Shown here piece after piece: positions 45,724 through 56,673 of a stretch of 64,000 bases of DNA (within the stretch, counting starts at the first letter, position 1; each line of letters opens with the position of its first letter). Made by a program: the position numbers and the translations under genes. This stretch comes from Cycas panzhihuaensis (lineage: Eukaryota > Cycadophyta): NCBI GenBank assembly GCA_023213395.1, contig CM041465.1, positions 241,497,741-241,561,740 of the forward strand, written 5' to 3'. Under the pieces are notes generated by a model that was not told where the DNA came from, made no database searches, and saw only the letters and a list, made by a program, of their open reading frames with translations.

Positions 45724-46149
45724 TGTTGGAAAAATATTTTATAGGAGAACAGGGCAAAACATAGAATAATCTTCAATAGATCAATATAAATCATAAATCA
45801 TTAATAGATTAATGTAGCATGATAGCATAAACACATGAAAGCATTATATTCAAGCCATTGTGAGAAGAGTAATATAAATTTCTCAAATGAGGGCAGTGTC
45901 TAAAGACACCAAGGTTACACACTACTCAATATTTATAATTTGGGGGAGGAGGGAAACTCCTCAACCCTTGAATTCAAAATAATAATAAAATAAAGTTAAT
46001 TTAACTCAAATGAAACTAACTTAAATCAAAGTTAAACTTACCTTGACTTACCGCAACATGTTGAGCATCACATGTCTAAATTGAAGTTGATGAGGTATAC
46101 AATCTTGGTTGGAAAAGTGGGAGTGGAGTGATGATAATTAACTTCAACA
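45724..46149 (-). repeat. Element B 5' LTR
   Basis: 426 bp, TGTTGGAAAAATATTTTA to CTTCAACA on the plus strand, ungapped against 32,644-33,069. Being next to the primer-binding site it is the upstream LTR of a minus-strand element. Confidence 0.94.
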
Positions 46150-46154
46150 ACTAT
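46150..46154 (+). repeat. Element B target-site duplication, right
   Basis: ACTAT, matching 32,639-32,643. Confidence 0.92.
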
Positions 46155-48389
46155 TATTATTAAAAGAATTTTTTTGTGAAACATTAAAGTATATTTTAAA
46201 GATTTCAAACATAATACTCATCTTTTATATTTTATATAATATATTTTAAATTATATATATATATATATATATATTTCTACTATATTTTATATTTTCTCTA
46301 TTTGCATATAGGCCCCAAAAACGTGTGTGGTGGTGAGATATGATGAGCCATATCTCTATTTTACAACCTACTGCAAGGTTAAAAGCATAAAAACAACCAT
46401 ACGTCAACATTTGAATCAAGTTTCATTTTTGTCAAGTTGTCTTTGTTATTGTTAGTAGAATATTTTTGAAACAACAAGTTTCCTCTTTCACATTTCTTAT
46501 TCATAGTGCATTCACCATTATAATAGTCAATAAATATAGGTAATCACTTTGTTATTACCATCTCATCATTCTTTCCTTGAGAAGGTAAAAGCTACATTAA
46601 ACATATATGTACTTACAACTCAAAGTAGAATGAAACTAAGTAGAAAGGCATTTAAACGGTGCAAGTAAATTTTTTTTTGAAGGGAAAGCATAAAGCACAT
46701 AATCAGTGTACATGAGCAAACTAAAAGCATAAGAGCTTGTATAGTGAAAGCTCCATACTACAATAAGAGAGAAGAAAAATAGGAAATTCATATGTAAAAA
46801 AAATTGATAATAATATACTAGAAAATAACTCCTTTCATCAACACTTATTTCCCTACCTTCAGTTTACATTTGGTACTGATTTGGTACATTTGGTTCTAGG
46901 CATCTTCAACTGTTGAGTCCAACATATCTAGCCGATTCACCATCATTGAGTCTCAAGGAAGCACTATTTGAAGTAGAATCATCTTTACATTATTGTTATT
47001 GCCTATAATCCACACTAAGCATGTCAGGTTTGGCATCTTCTTTAGGTTACCAGTTCATTTGTTTCTCACTTCTTACTCCATCGATATTTCAATCCCAAGG
47101 GTCAAGGGAGCCACATCCAATAAAAATAATTTTTTTTCCTAATTGTTGGTAAACTTTGGTCATAATAGGGTTGTAAACAGATTCTACTTCCTTAAGCCTC
47201 TCATCATAGTCTTCTTTCTCAGCTGACTGATTGACATCCATCTAATCAAGGGCATCCTTCAATGCTGTCTCTATTTTCTCCTTGTTGTCTCAGTCAATTT
47301 TGTCAACAAGCTTGTCTTTGTTATTGATTATGTTTTTCATGTTATAAACATAAGTCTCCAAACTACTAGGAGTGTCGATATGATCATCGAGTGATTATTT
47401 TTTACTCGAATCAGTCATCTACTATCAATAAACTTTATTACCATCCATTTACTTTATTTTTAAGAATTATTTTAATCGTTATTTTAATCAACCAAAGTGA
47501 CACTTTAGTGTTTTTTTAGCACTTTTTAACACTTTTACCATAAAAGTACTTGTTACTAATTTTATTTTAACTTCTCTATTTTATATTAGAATTCAGTTCT
47601 GTTAATTTCGTTGGGAAGCTAACCCATTTCTCTTCGAACTAACATTATTTTTTATAAGTTTTGAAGTGTTTTGGTTGGTTTTAAAAAACATTAAAGTAGA
47701 GGTACTTAATAGCCTCTAATTTATCATTATTACACATTTTGTATATAGTATTTCTCAAAATTTTCAATTGAAAAGATATTAAATATCTCTCTAAGATATA
47801 TTTGATTATTTTACAACATTCTATAAAGTTTTATTAGCATTTTTATACTATTTTGAGATCCATGGTCCTGTTATCCCTCAAAAAGTGGCCTATACCTTTG
47901 ATTCATCAAAATTTGACTTATAGGAACCTGTTTTTAAAATGGTCAATTCCATTGGATAGTTTTTTCGTTGATCTTCATATTGGTATAATTTCACCTCATT
48001 CTAACATTGTTTAGTATAGCTTTAAAGCTGCTAAACTTAAGCCTTTAAGATACACCAACATTACCCTATTTTGACATTTTATTTTTTATTTTCAAAGTTT
48101 ATTTCAGATTTGCATACTTAAGAGGATATTTGTTATACTTCAAATTTGGTTATATATTTATTATATCTCAAATTTTATTTGAATTTATATCTTATAAGTT
48201 TGTCATTTATTCGAAATGCATACATTTATTGAAATACATTTTTTATTCATCCTTGTTGAAAAATTATTTTCCTATTACACCTATAAAAGTTGAATTTAGT
48301 TGATTCATTTTCAAAGGGCATTACATTTCTTTAAAAATAGTTTATTTGAAATCATATATGTTCATTGGTTTATTGACCTTTTTGACTTA
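46155..48389 (+). other. Element A leader, middle part
   Basis: Non-coding leader of A between the insertions of B and D. It includes a TA microsatellite at about 46,254-46,275 and the uninterrupted counterpart (47,870-47,980) of the site where C entered B. No gene is seen. Confidence 0.75.
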
Positions 48390-48394
48390 GTAAA
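48390..48394 (+). repeat. Copia D target-site duplication, left
   Basis: GTAAA directly before the 5' LTR of D, repeated at 53,650-53,654. The B leader carries the matching empty site (on its coding strand, GATTTGATAAAAGCATAC) near 33,830. Confidence 0.95.
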
Positions 48395-48625
48395 TGTTGA
48401 GATGTAATGTTTTATCTAAGTAAGAAAGGGGGTCATGTTAGGACCACCCTCAAATGTAATCATAATGCAAGATTATACCACTTGGTAGTCTCAAGCTGGT
48501 TAGTTACATTAGAGGTTGTAACCGTCACATTGTTGATGTATATTTAAAGAGATTGAATCTCAATAAACATATACTCTCCTCTTCTCTGTTTAAATGATAT
48601 TATATCTTTGCTCTGTTTTTCAATA
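48395..48625 (+). repeat. Copia D 5' LTR
   Basis: Begins TGTTGAGATGTAATG and ends TTTTTCAATA (CA changed to TA). A TATATTTAAA near 48,538 is a plausible TATA box. The primer-binding site abuts it. Confidence 0.95.
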
Positions 48626-48637
48626 TGGTATCAGAGC
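48626..48637 (+). other. Copia D primer-binding site
   Basis: TGGTATCAGAGC, a perfect initiator-Met type site, directly after the LTR. Confidence 0.95.
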
Positions 48638-49271
48638 AAGTCAGTCTAAACTGATCATTTGGGAAGATTTCTTCTGTCAAGATAATTCAATTAAGAGTGT
48701 AAGAAGTAGATAAGGTAGTTAGGGTTTCTGTACCAGCTAAAGTTCATTAATACCCTAGTGTACAGACATGTACGGACATGTTTTTTTTGAAGTGTCAGAT
48801 CAAAGTGAAATTTGGTGGGGAGGTAGATCGAAATATGCCAAACATATTTCTCTTCTGGAGCTAAGCCATTTGAAGCCATTTTGTAGGTCAAATAGAGCCC
48901 GAATAAGTCTGCATGGGTTTGAAGGATTTTCTTCAAAAATCTCTGCGGTTTGCACTTTAAATCAGGTACTTTCAGTCATAAAATCTTCTCAGGGCTAATA
49001 CTTTGAGTTTTCATCCATTTTTTATGGTTTTTTCTAAGATTTTTGCTGAGATTTCTCTAAAAAATAATTTTTTACCCTAGCCGCAGTTTCTCCTTTTGAG
49101 GCAAATTTCTCATTTTTTAGGAATGATTTCACAAATCTGCCTTCATATCTGAGTAGGTGCCCAAAAAATCTTGAGTTTGAGATACATTTTTCTCTCAGCC
49201 ATACACTTAGGGTTTTGTACAGAATTCCGTACAGCTGTAGAGATAGACTTCAAATTTTATCCTTTGACTTT
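48638..49271 (+). other. Copia D leader
   Basis: Untranslated leader of 0.6 kb between the primer-binding site and gag. Short open frames on both strands have no recognisable product. Confidence 0.7.
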
Positions 49272-50230
49272 ATGAATAATATCCTCCACTCTTATTTCTC
49301 TACCTGAACGAGAAAAATTAACTGGTTCCAACTATCATGTATGGAAAATTAAGATAGAAACCATTTTAAGGGTGAAAAATGCTTGGGAAATTGCTAAAGG
49401 AATAGAGAAATATCCTCCAGTTAGTGATGCTAAGTTAGGAAACTGGGTGGAAAGAAATTATATAGCCAGTCTCACTTTGAAAATGTCAATTTCTGATTCA
49501 ATCTTGATTTATGTTGAAAAATTGAATCTGGCATCTGAAATTTAGAAATGTTTGGAAAATCTATATGGACAAAAGAAAAAAGCAAGAATAATTGCACTTA
49601 AAGAATAATTGTACAAGCTTCACATGAAAGAAAGTGAAGACATAGAGGAATTTATGCACAAGATTATTACTATAAAAAATAATCTCTTAAGTGCTGGAGG
49701 TCTAATTTTTAAACAAGACCTAGTGGAAATTATGACTGCAAGATTACCAAAATCACTTGACACAATCATCAACACTATCACAGACAGTGATAGGTTAGAC
49801 AAGTTAACCCTTGATGAACTGACAGGTTTGCTAATAAGACAAGAATAGAGAAACAAAAGATATGAAAACATGATAGAATTAGAGGATGCATTTGCATCTA
49901 GACTAAATCTCAGGCTAAGATGAAGACATCAATTTCGAGGACAAAGTGGAATATTAGATTTTAGGGGATAAGGACACTAGCAAAACTCCAGAGGATAGGG
50001 ATGCAATAGAGAAAACGGAGTCTGTTACAACTATGGAAGAACCAGTCATTTCGCTAGCAGTTGTAGAGTCTTTGATATATGTTGCTATTGCGGATAAAGT
50101 GGACACTATCCATATCAGTGTCCACAGAGACAAAGTGAAATTTAAAAAGGAAAACGACCCATTAGAGGCTACAACAAAGAGAAGGACGAAGAGAAGGAAG
50201 AAGAGACAGCCTTTATCACAGCATTAGTTA
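49272..50230 (+). pseudogene. Copia D gag with zinc knuckles (broken)
   Basis: Starts MNNILHSYFST, a stop, then REKLTGSNYHVWKIKIETIL, the copia gag opening. The core is open at 49,609-49,848 (LHMKESEDIEEFMHKI, then LPKSLDTIINTITDSDRLDK). Two CCHC-type knuckles are readable near 50,020-50,150 in shifted or stopped frames: CYNYGRTSHFASSC, and CYCG-stop-SGHYPYQC, the latter with a Trp or Gln codon turned into TAG. Confidence 0.85.
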
Positions 50231-51580
50231 CCGGTATGAAAGATAAAGACATATGGTATATAGATTCAGGAGCTTCCAAACATATGACAAGTCAAGAAGA
50301 ATGGTTTGAAACCATGAAACCTTGCAATATGGACAAATCAATAGAACTGGGTGACAAGTATTCCCTTAATATAAAAGGGATTAGAACTATCTGTGTAAAT
50401 CTGGATGGGAATGAAAAAAAAGATCGGAAATGTTTTGTTTGTCCCATATCTAAAAATGAATCTCATCTCTATCTCTCAATTAAGTAAAAAAAGATTGAGA
50501 ACCATTTTTGATGAAGAAGGGAATTGTCATATTCTAGATATGAAGAGAGGTGGAAAAACTATTGTAAAAGAAGTCAGATGTAATGATCTTTACAAACTCT
50601 TGTCAGATCCTGTACTTCCTTACTTGGAAGAAAAAGCTTTTACTACTTTTAAATCTAATAATAAAGCTTGGCATTTAAGGTATGGGCATCTCTCAATTGA
50701 CACACTTAAACTAATGGAAAAATCAAGAATGGTAAATGGCCTACCTAGCATTTCATTAGATAAATTTATTTGTAAAGGTTGTCAACTTGGTAAATAGCAT
50801 AGACTTCCTTTTAAAGAAAGCACTTGGAGAGTTCAGTCAAAATTAGAGTTGATACATATAGATATTTGTGGTCCAATTTCACCTCTCACAATTAATGGAT
50901 GCAGATATTTTTTAACTTTCATTGATAATTTCACTCGGAAAGTATGGGTATATTTCTTGCATAATAAGTCAGAAGTTTTTGAAACATTCAAAGAATTTAA
51001 AGTAGAAGTAGAACTAGAGTCAAGAATGAAAATTAAATACATCAAGTTAAATGGAGGAGGAGAATACATATCAAAGGAGTTTCTAAATTATTGCAAGGAT
51101 CGAGGAATTCGTAGACAGGTTACAACTCCTTATACTCCTCAGTCGAATGGAGTGGCTGAAAGAAAGAATGGAACTCTAATAGAAATGGCTTTAAGCATGA
51201 TGTATAGAATAAAGATATCAAAGTCATATTGGGTAGAGGCAATAAGCACGGCATGTTACCTAATAAATAGAAGTCCCACAAAAGCATTGAAGGATATCAC
51301 CCCAGAAGAAGCTTGGACAGGACAAAAGCCCAATGTAAGTCTTCTCAAAGTTTTTGGTAGTCAAGCATTTGTGTACATTCCTAACAAAAAAAGGTCCAAA
51401 TTGGATGCAAAAAGCATAGAATGCATTTTGATAGGCTACAGTAAAAATTCAAAAGCCTACAAATGCATAGATACCAAAACTAACAAAATCTATGTAAGCA
51501 GAGATGTTGTCTTTAATGAAGAAAATTCTATTAAATTTTCACAAGTTAGAATAATAGAAGGTGAGAAGGAAATTGAATAG
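50231..51580 (+). pseudogene. Copia D protease and integrase (one frameshift, few stops)
   Basis: The protease active site is intact as IWYIDSGASKHMTS at about 50,255. A one-base shift in an A-run near 50,412-50,420 moves the frame, which continues through the pre-integrase domain (AWHLRYGHLSIDTLKLM, then CKGCQLGK). After a TAG at about 50,795 the integrase core (50,849-51,580) is open for 243 codons: IDICGPISP, FLTFIDNFTRKVWVYFL, LNGGGEYIS where D-x-G-x-E-Y would be usual (catalytic Asp is Asn), and YTPQSNGVAERKNGT with the catalytic Glu. Confidence 0.9.
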
Positions 51581-52650
51581 GAAGCTATCAGACATGAAGA
51601 GACACATGAAGATGAGCAAGAAAATAAGTCAGAAATTACCTCAGAAGAATAAGAAACTAAGGAAGAAAATGATTCTGAAATCATTTTAGAAGAAGGACAA
51701 GCTGATCCATCATCAAGTGAAACCAATCAAGTATCAGAAGACACCATCGAGAAGGAAGACTCACAAAAACAGAAAAAAATTGCCAAAATGGTATATTAAA
51801 ATAATTAAAGAAGGGAAAAGTAATGTAATAGAATAGAAAACACAAGGGCAAAAGTCAAGAGCTCTTTTAAGCAAAGTCGAACCTCAAAACTTTCAAGAAG
51901 TAAAATATTGTCAAGAATAGAAAGTGGTAATGGACAATGAAATGAACTCAATTAAGAAGAATCAGACATGGGAATTAGTAGAACTACCTATCGATAAATC
52001 TACTGTAAGCTACAAATGGGTTTACAAAACAAAAAGGGGAATGGATGGTAAGATAGAAAAGTACAAAGCAAGGTTAGTTGCAAAAGGATACACACAAACA
52101 GTAGGTGTAGATTTTGATGAGACCTTTTCTCCAGTAGTAAAGATGAACACTATAAGAACAGTAATAGCCTTGGTTGCAGCACAAAATTGGAATATCTCTT
52201 AGCTAGATATAAAAAGTACCTTCTTAAATGGTGAACTAGAAGAAGAAGTTTGTATACAACAACCAGAAGGATACGCTGAATAAGGACAAGAGAATATGGT
52301 CTGCAGGTTAAAAAAGGCTCTGTATGGTCTAAAACAAGCCCCACAAGCCTGGTATGCCAAATTAGATCATTTTCTTGAAAAAAATAAGTTCAATCGATGC
52401 AACTCTGACTCCTGTCTCTATATAAAGAAAACAAACAACAAGATAATAATAATTGTTGTCTATGTTGATGATATGCTTCTTACTAGAAATGATGAAGGAG
52501 GAATTAGAGAAATCAAGAGTCAACTTCAACAGAAATTTAAAATGACATACTTGGGTCCACTAAATTACTACTTGGGATTAGAGGTAGGTCAACATCAAAA
52601 CTATATAACCTTGTCCCAATGTAACTACATCAAAAATTTGCTTATTTAAT
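51581..52650 (+). pseudogene. Copia D reverse transcriptase (broken)
   Basis: An acidic linker with stops (51,581-51,920) leads to the RT: MDNEMNSIKKNQTWELVELP, YKWVYKTKRGMDGKIEKYKA, FSPVVKMNTIRTVIALVAAQ, LYGLKQAPQAWYAKLDHFL and an intact YVDDM catalytic box at about 52,460. A TAG sits where Gln is expected just before LDIKSTFLNGELEEEV, and a TAA occurs at 52,281. Confidence 0.9.
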
Positions 52651-53411
52651 TTTAGATGGAGAACTACAATTCATGTACAATGGCCATGGAAACAAACTAT
52701 GACTTAACGGTAAATAGTATGGAAAAAGATGTTGATGTCACCTTGTATAGACAAATGATTGGAAGTCTGATTTATCTGACAGGCACCAGGCTTAACATAT
52801 CCTACTCAGTAGGACTAATATCTAGATATATGCAAAATCCAAAGTTGAGACATTGGCAGGCTACAAAAAGAGTTTTAAGATATCTTAAAGGAATAACATA
52901 TCTCAAGTTAGTATACTTAAAAGGGTACCTAATCGGAATATCAGGGTACTGCGACTCTGACTGGGCAAGTGACAAAGAACAAAGGAAATCCACCAGTGGA
53001 TATTATTTTTTTTTAGGGCCTTCAGCAATCTCATGGTATAGTAAGAAACAAGCTACAGTAGCTCTCTCTTCTATAGAAGCAGAACACAAAGCAGCTACGT
53101 TAGCAACCTGTGAAGCTATCTAGTTAAGATAACTTCTGCTTGACTTGGATCACCAGCAAGAAAGGGTAACCTCCTTGAAATGTGACAATAAAAGTGCTAT
53201 TAAGCTAACCAAAAATCCAATTCTACATGCAAGAACAAAGCATATTGAAGTTCATCATCATTTCATAAGAGAAAAGGCACATAATAAAGAAATTGACTTG
53301 GAATATTATCCCACAGCTGAACAAGTTACAGATCTTCTGACAAAGCCTATTGGAAGAGAAAGGCTCAAATATTTAAGAGACAAAATAAGATTATTAGAGA
53401 TAAAACATTAA
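52651..53411 (+). pseudogene. Copia D RNase H (one or two stops)
   Basis: This domain removes the RNA template strand. It is open at 52,656-53,123 with LYRQMIGSLIYLTGTRLNIS, YCDSDWASDKEQRKSTSGYY, SWYSKKQATVALSSIEAEHK, and after stops at about 53,123 and 53,130 continues with LKCDNKSAIKLTKNPILHAR, TKHIEVHHHF and LLTKPIGRERL. The acidic catalytic positions in the D, E and D blocks are all present. The stop at 53,409 lies eight bases before the 3' LTR. Confidence 0.9.
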
Positions 53412-53418
53412 GAGAGGG

Positions 53419-53649
53419 TGTTGAGATGTAATGTTTTATCTAAGTAAGAAAGGGGGTCATGTTAGGACCACCCTCAAATGTAATCATAATGCAAGATTGT
53501 GCCACTTGGCAGTCTCAAGCTGGTCGGTTACATTAGAGGTTGTAACCGTCACATTGTTGATGTATATTTAAAGAGATCGAATCTCAATAAATATATACTC
53601 TCCTCTTCTCTGTTTAAATGATATTTTGTCTTTGCTCTGTTTTTCAACA
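53419..53649 (+). repeat. Copia D 3' LTR
   Basis: 231 bp, TGTTGAGATG to TTTTTCAACA, preceded by the purine run AGAGAGGG. Gap-free against 48,395-48,625. Confidence 0.96.
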
Positions 53650-53654
53650 GTAAA
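53650..53654 (+). repeat. Copia D target-site duplication, right
   Basis: GTAAA, matching 48,390-48,394. Confidence 0.95.
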
Positions 53655-53692
53655 AACATATTTCCTTTTATGCACTAAAGTCTCAAGGTAAA

Positions 53693-54396
53693 ATGGCAAT
53701 CAATCTTAATCAAGTACAATTTCCTACATTCGATGGCCATAATTCTTCGCTATGACATAACACTATGCAAAATTATTTCATTACATATGATCTTTTGGAA
53801 ATATTTACAACATAAATGTGATCTTAGTATTAAAGAAAATTTTAGAAAGGATAATGAAGTCTCAGGGATATTATTTTATGCTATTGATGATAATATATTT
53901 TCTAGAGTTTGTGACTTAACAACTTCTAAATCTATATGGGATGTTTTGATTTCTACTTATGGGGGAGATACCCTCAATGTATTTGACGTTGATTTTGTTG
54001 AGCATGTGAGATAGGTACTAGAACAAGTAAATTATAATGAAAATACCAATGAAGATACAAATCAAATGTATAATCAACTTGTTGCATAAGAGCCTGAACC
54101 TCCATTTAAGAGGGGATAATGAATCTTATGATATGATAGAGGAGATATATGATGATTTGACAATTGTTCACAACATGAAGTTTTTAGAAGATAAAGTTCA
54201 ATTTCAAAGTTTTCTTAATGTTTCAGTTGACAAAGTCAGAGTAGCAGCTATTCATCTTTGTACAAATCAAGCTTTGTTTACTTATAGATTTTTTGTAACT
54301 ATATTCACTTACAGATTTTTTGCACCACTTCATGATAGAAGGACACATGTTGCTAGAAGGTTGAAGCAATTTAATAAAGATCAAGTTAAGAGATAG
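53693..54396 (+). pseudogene. Element A gag (broken)
   Basis: From MAINLNQVQFPTFDGHNSSL the text parallels the gags of B and E, then continues WKYLQHKCDLSIKENFRKDN and TTSKSIWDVLISTYGGD. A stop after the opening and a TAG near 54,014 break it. The second part (54,037-54,396) matches the C-terminal half of the B gag (DKVQFQSFLNVSVDKVRVAA against DKVQVQSLLNVQVDKVKITI). A short internal duplication (TYRFFVTIFTYRFFAP) is present. The polypurine tract follows about 70 bases after the stop, so there is no space for pol. Confidence 0.82.
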
Positions 54397-54465
54397 AATT
54401 TTAAAGTTTTTTTCAAGTACAAATTTCATAAGTTTAAAGAGAAGACATTGTTCATGATGACCATT

Positions 54466-54476
54466 AAGGGGGAGAA
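54466..54476 (+). other. Element A polypurine tract
   Basis: AAGGGGGAGAA directly before the 3' LTR, identical to that of E. Confidence 0.85.
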
Positions 54477-54857
54477 TGTTGGGGTTAATGCTCATCACCC
54501 CTCTCCCACCTTCCAACTAGGAGTGCACACCTCATCTTCATCAATTTACACATATGGGTGCTCAACATGTGTAGGTAAGTTTAATATTAATTTGAGTTAA
54601 GCTTATATTATTTTATTGTTATTTGAATTTCAAAGGTTGAGGAGTTTCCTTCCTCCCCCAAACTATATGATTTGAGGGGTGTGCAACCCTGTTGTCTTTA
54701 GACATCGCCTTCATTGTAGACATTTATATTACTTTCTTCATAAACATGGATTGAATATACAAGTTTTATATGTTTATGCTACTATACAATAATTATGTAT
54801 TGATTTATGATTATTTCTTTTATGTCCTGACCTGTTCTCCATGTTTTAGTTTCTTCA
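54477..54857 (+). repeat. Element A 3' LTR
   Basis: 381 bp, TGTTGGGGTTAATGC to TTTCTTCA, the partner of 30,862-31,258. Confidence 0.92.
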
Positions 54858-54862
54858 TTAAA

Positions 54863-55631
54863 GAAAACACTTCAAAAAATGTTGATTAGTGAACAACTAG
54901 GTTTAATTTAATATCTTAACTTTAACAACCTATAATATCTACAAAAACACTTCAAATCACTTAAAAGATTATATTAGTAGAAAGAGAGTTGAATCAACTT
55001 TCTAACAAAGTTGATGTATTAGAAAACGTATATCAAACAAGAAAGATATAGTAAAAGTAGTAAAGTGACCTCTTTATGTTTGATAAACTAGAAGTTGAAA
55101 AATGAGGTGACTTTAAATCATTAAAAACTGATCAAAATAGATCCAAAACTAGAAAATGACTAGTCTATGATGTAGCTCATGAAGTTATAGTCGTAATGGG
55201 ACTAGTTTCATCAAAATCTAGCACTCTAGCTAGAAGTTACAGAAGAAAATACACTAGTTACCCATTAGAAGCAAAAACAAAAAAAAAGGAAAAGGTTTTA
55301 TAAAGTTGATTGGACCCTTTACAAAATGCTTTAGGTTACATGGAGGAGCATGGGCTGGGGGCTGAAGGCTGTAGGGGGCTAACTCCTTAGCAAAGGATTT
55401 GAAACTTTATTAAAAATACTTATAATTTTTATAACCTTTAATAATAATACAAATAAAAAATATTATAAGGGTGATTAAAGCCAACGAACGTCAACTTGTA
55501 ATGACCTGCACAAGTGAGTCTAAGGCTAAAACATAAGTGGAAAAATGATCAAAATAATCAAGATTTAGTCAGAAGAAGGGGCACGATGACCCACCACATA
55601 GATCAAGCTAAAAGAATGATAAAAAGAATGA

Positions 55632-55666
<35 letters not shown>

Positions 55667-55908
55667 CAAAGAATTTGAAACTTTATTAAAAATGCTTATA
55701 ATTTTTATAACCTTTAATAATAATACAAATCAAAAATATTATAATGGTGATTAAAACTGACGAATGTCGACCTATTATGGCCTGAACAAGTGAGTTTGAG
55801 GCTGAAACAGAGGTGGAAAAATGATCGAAATGATCAAGATTCAATCACAGGAAGGGGCACGATGACCCACCACATAGATCAGGCTAAAAGAATGATAAAA
55901 AAAATGAT

Positions 55909-55959
<51 letters not shown>

Positions 55960-56660
55960 GAGAAAAAGGAAGAATGATGGGCACACAACAAATAGAGCAT
56001 GGTGAACAAATTATATAAATAAAGATGAAATGGCTTTATCATGCCTGAATGACTTTACTGGGGGTGCTCGAGCAGTGCAGACCTAATTCTAGAAAAAAAA
56101 ATTCAAAAATACTTTGTATAAATTAAAAATCAATGAAAATAGTGAAGGATGAGGGCATGGAGATTCTCCTAATTAGTTCTCACCATAGAGGACACATATT
56201 GTCACCAAACTTTAGGAGAGGTTGGGTATCATAGATAGTAAAGCACAAGTAAATTTTCGTGCTAAATGGATGCCTTTAAGATGAGATTGAAGAAGAGGAG
56301 TGAAACGGGTTCCAAATGATAAACTATGACTTAGAGAGAGATATCTCTTAGTATGAGCAATAAAAAACTGAACTGCTTTCACTATTAGCTATAAGATTTG
56401 ATTTCAATCACAACAAGTATCCATATGACGTAGTTTTAATCAACGATTGAGAAGCTAGAACCAAATGAAATCAAGTGGATGGTGCAAGTATAACATACAG
56501 ATATATATAAACAAAAAATCAAATAATATAAACAATATTTTTATAAGGTTTAACCTTTAATATATCATGATGTTATTTATATAGCAAATTAAATGGAAGA
56601 TAACTCATGAGATTCATATAAATATCTTGAAAGTCAATTGATTGCATACCAACCAAGTCA
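54863..56660 (-). other. Element E leader, right part
   Basis: Non-coding leader of E. It matches the B leader in several blocks, for example the ATGACTAGTC region near 55,155 against 42,658. It carries the tandem duplication at 55,390-55,957. A short frame at 55,790-56,005 spans the TA repeat and is not a gene. Confidence 0.7.
55390..55957. repeat. Tandem duplication of about 278 bp, each copy ending in a TA repeat
   Basis: Copy 1 (about 55,390-55,666) and copy 2 (about 55,668-55,957) share TTTGAAACTTTATTAAAAAT at the start, GGCACGATGACCCACCACAT near the end, and then a TA microsatellite of about 26 and 48 bases. Copy identity is roughly 85-90% by eye. Confidence 0.88.
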
Positions 56661-56671
56661 CTCTGATACCA
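56661..56671 (-). other. Element E primer-binding site
   Basis: The minus strand reads TGGTATCAGAG two bases inside the 5' LTR edge, matching the initiator-Met type site. Confidence 0.85.
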
Positions 56672-56673
56672 AA

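Larger units (their letters stand above)
32644..46149 (-). mobile_element. Element B: gag-only LTR element inserted in A, split by copia C
   Basis: B is bounded by two 426-bp LTRs in minus orientation (32,644-33,069 and 45,724-46,149) and by the perfect duplication ACTAT. The LTR ends form a 7-bp inverted repeat (TGTTGGA / TCCAACA). Without C its length is about 5.8 kb, with primer-binding site at 45,710-45,721, a leader of about 4.2 kb, gag at 33,143-33,800 and a polypurine tract. No pol is present. The LTRs differ at about 32 of 426 positions by my count, nearly all transitions and no indels. Confidence 0.94.
48395..53649 (+). mobile_element. Element D: complete Ty1/copia element inserted in A
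   Basis: D is 5,255 bp with two 231-bp LTRs, a perfect initiator-Met primer-binding site, gag, protease, integrase, RT, RNase H, a short polypurine tract and the duplication GTAAA. It is the best preserved copia here: long open stretches remain, with about fifteen stops or shifts. The LTRs differ at about 10 positions, nine of them transitions, which makes D the youngest LTR insertion in the window. Confidence 0.96.
30862..54857 (+). mobile_element. Element A: gag-only LTR element inserted in E, split by B and D
   Basis: A has a 5' LTR at 30,862-31,258 and a 3' LTR at 54,477-54,857, both plus. Flanks are TTGAA (30,857-30,861) and TTAAA (54,858-54,862), a duplication with one transition. After removing B and D its length is about 5.2 kb: LTR, primer-binding site, a 3.6-kb leader, gag, polypurine tract, LTR. 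No pol domain is found in its own sequence. The LTRs differ by about 40 substitutions in 381 bases plus one 16-bp indel by my count. The copia-type gag with no enzymes suggests it depended on another element. Confidence 0.9.

Noticed and set aside
30862-54857. The tandem or inverted repeats in this interval as CRISPR or satellite arrays
   Set aside because: The repeated units are LTRs and leader repeats of identified retrotransposons, with no regular spacer structure.
55790-56005. 71-codon frame with an Ile-Tyr repeat
   Set aside because: The repeat is just the translated TA microsatellite, and the frame lies in the non-coding leader of E.
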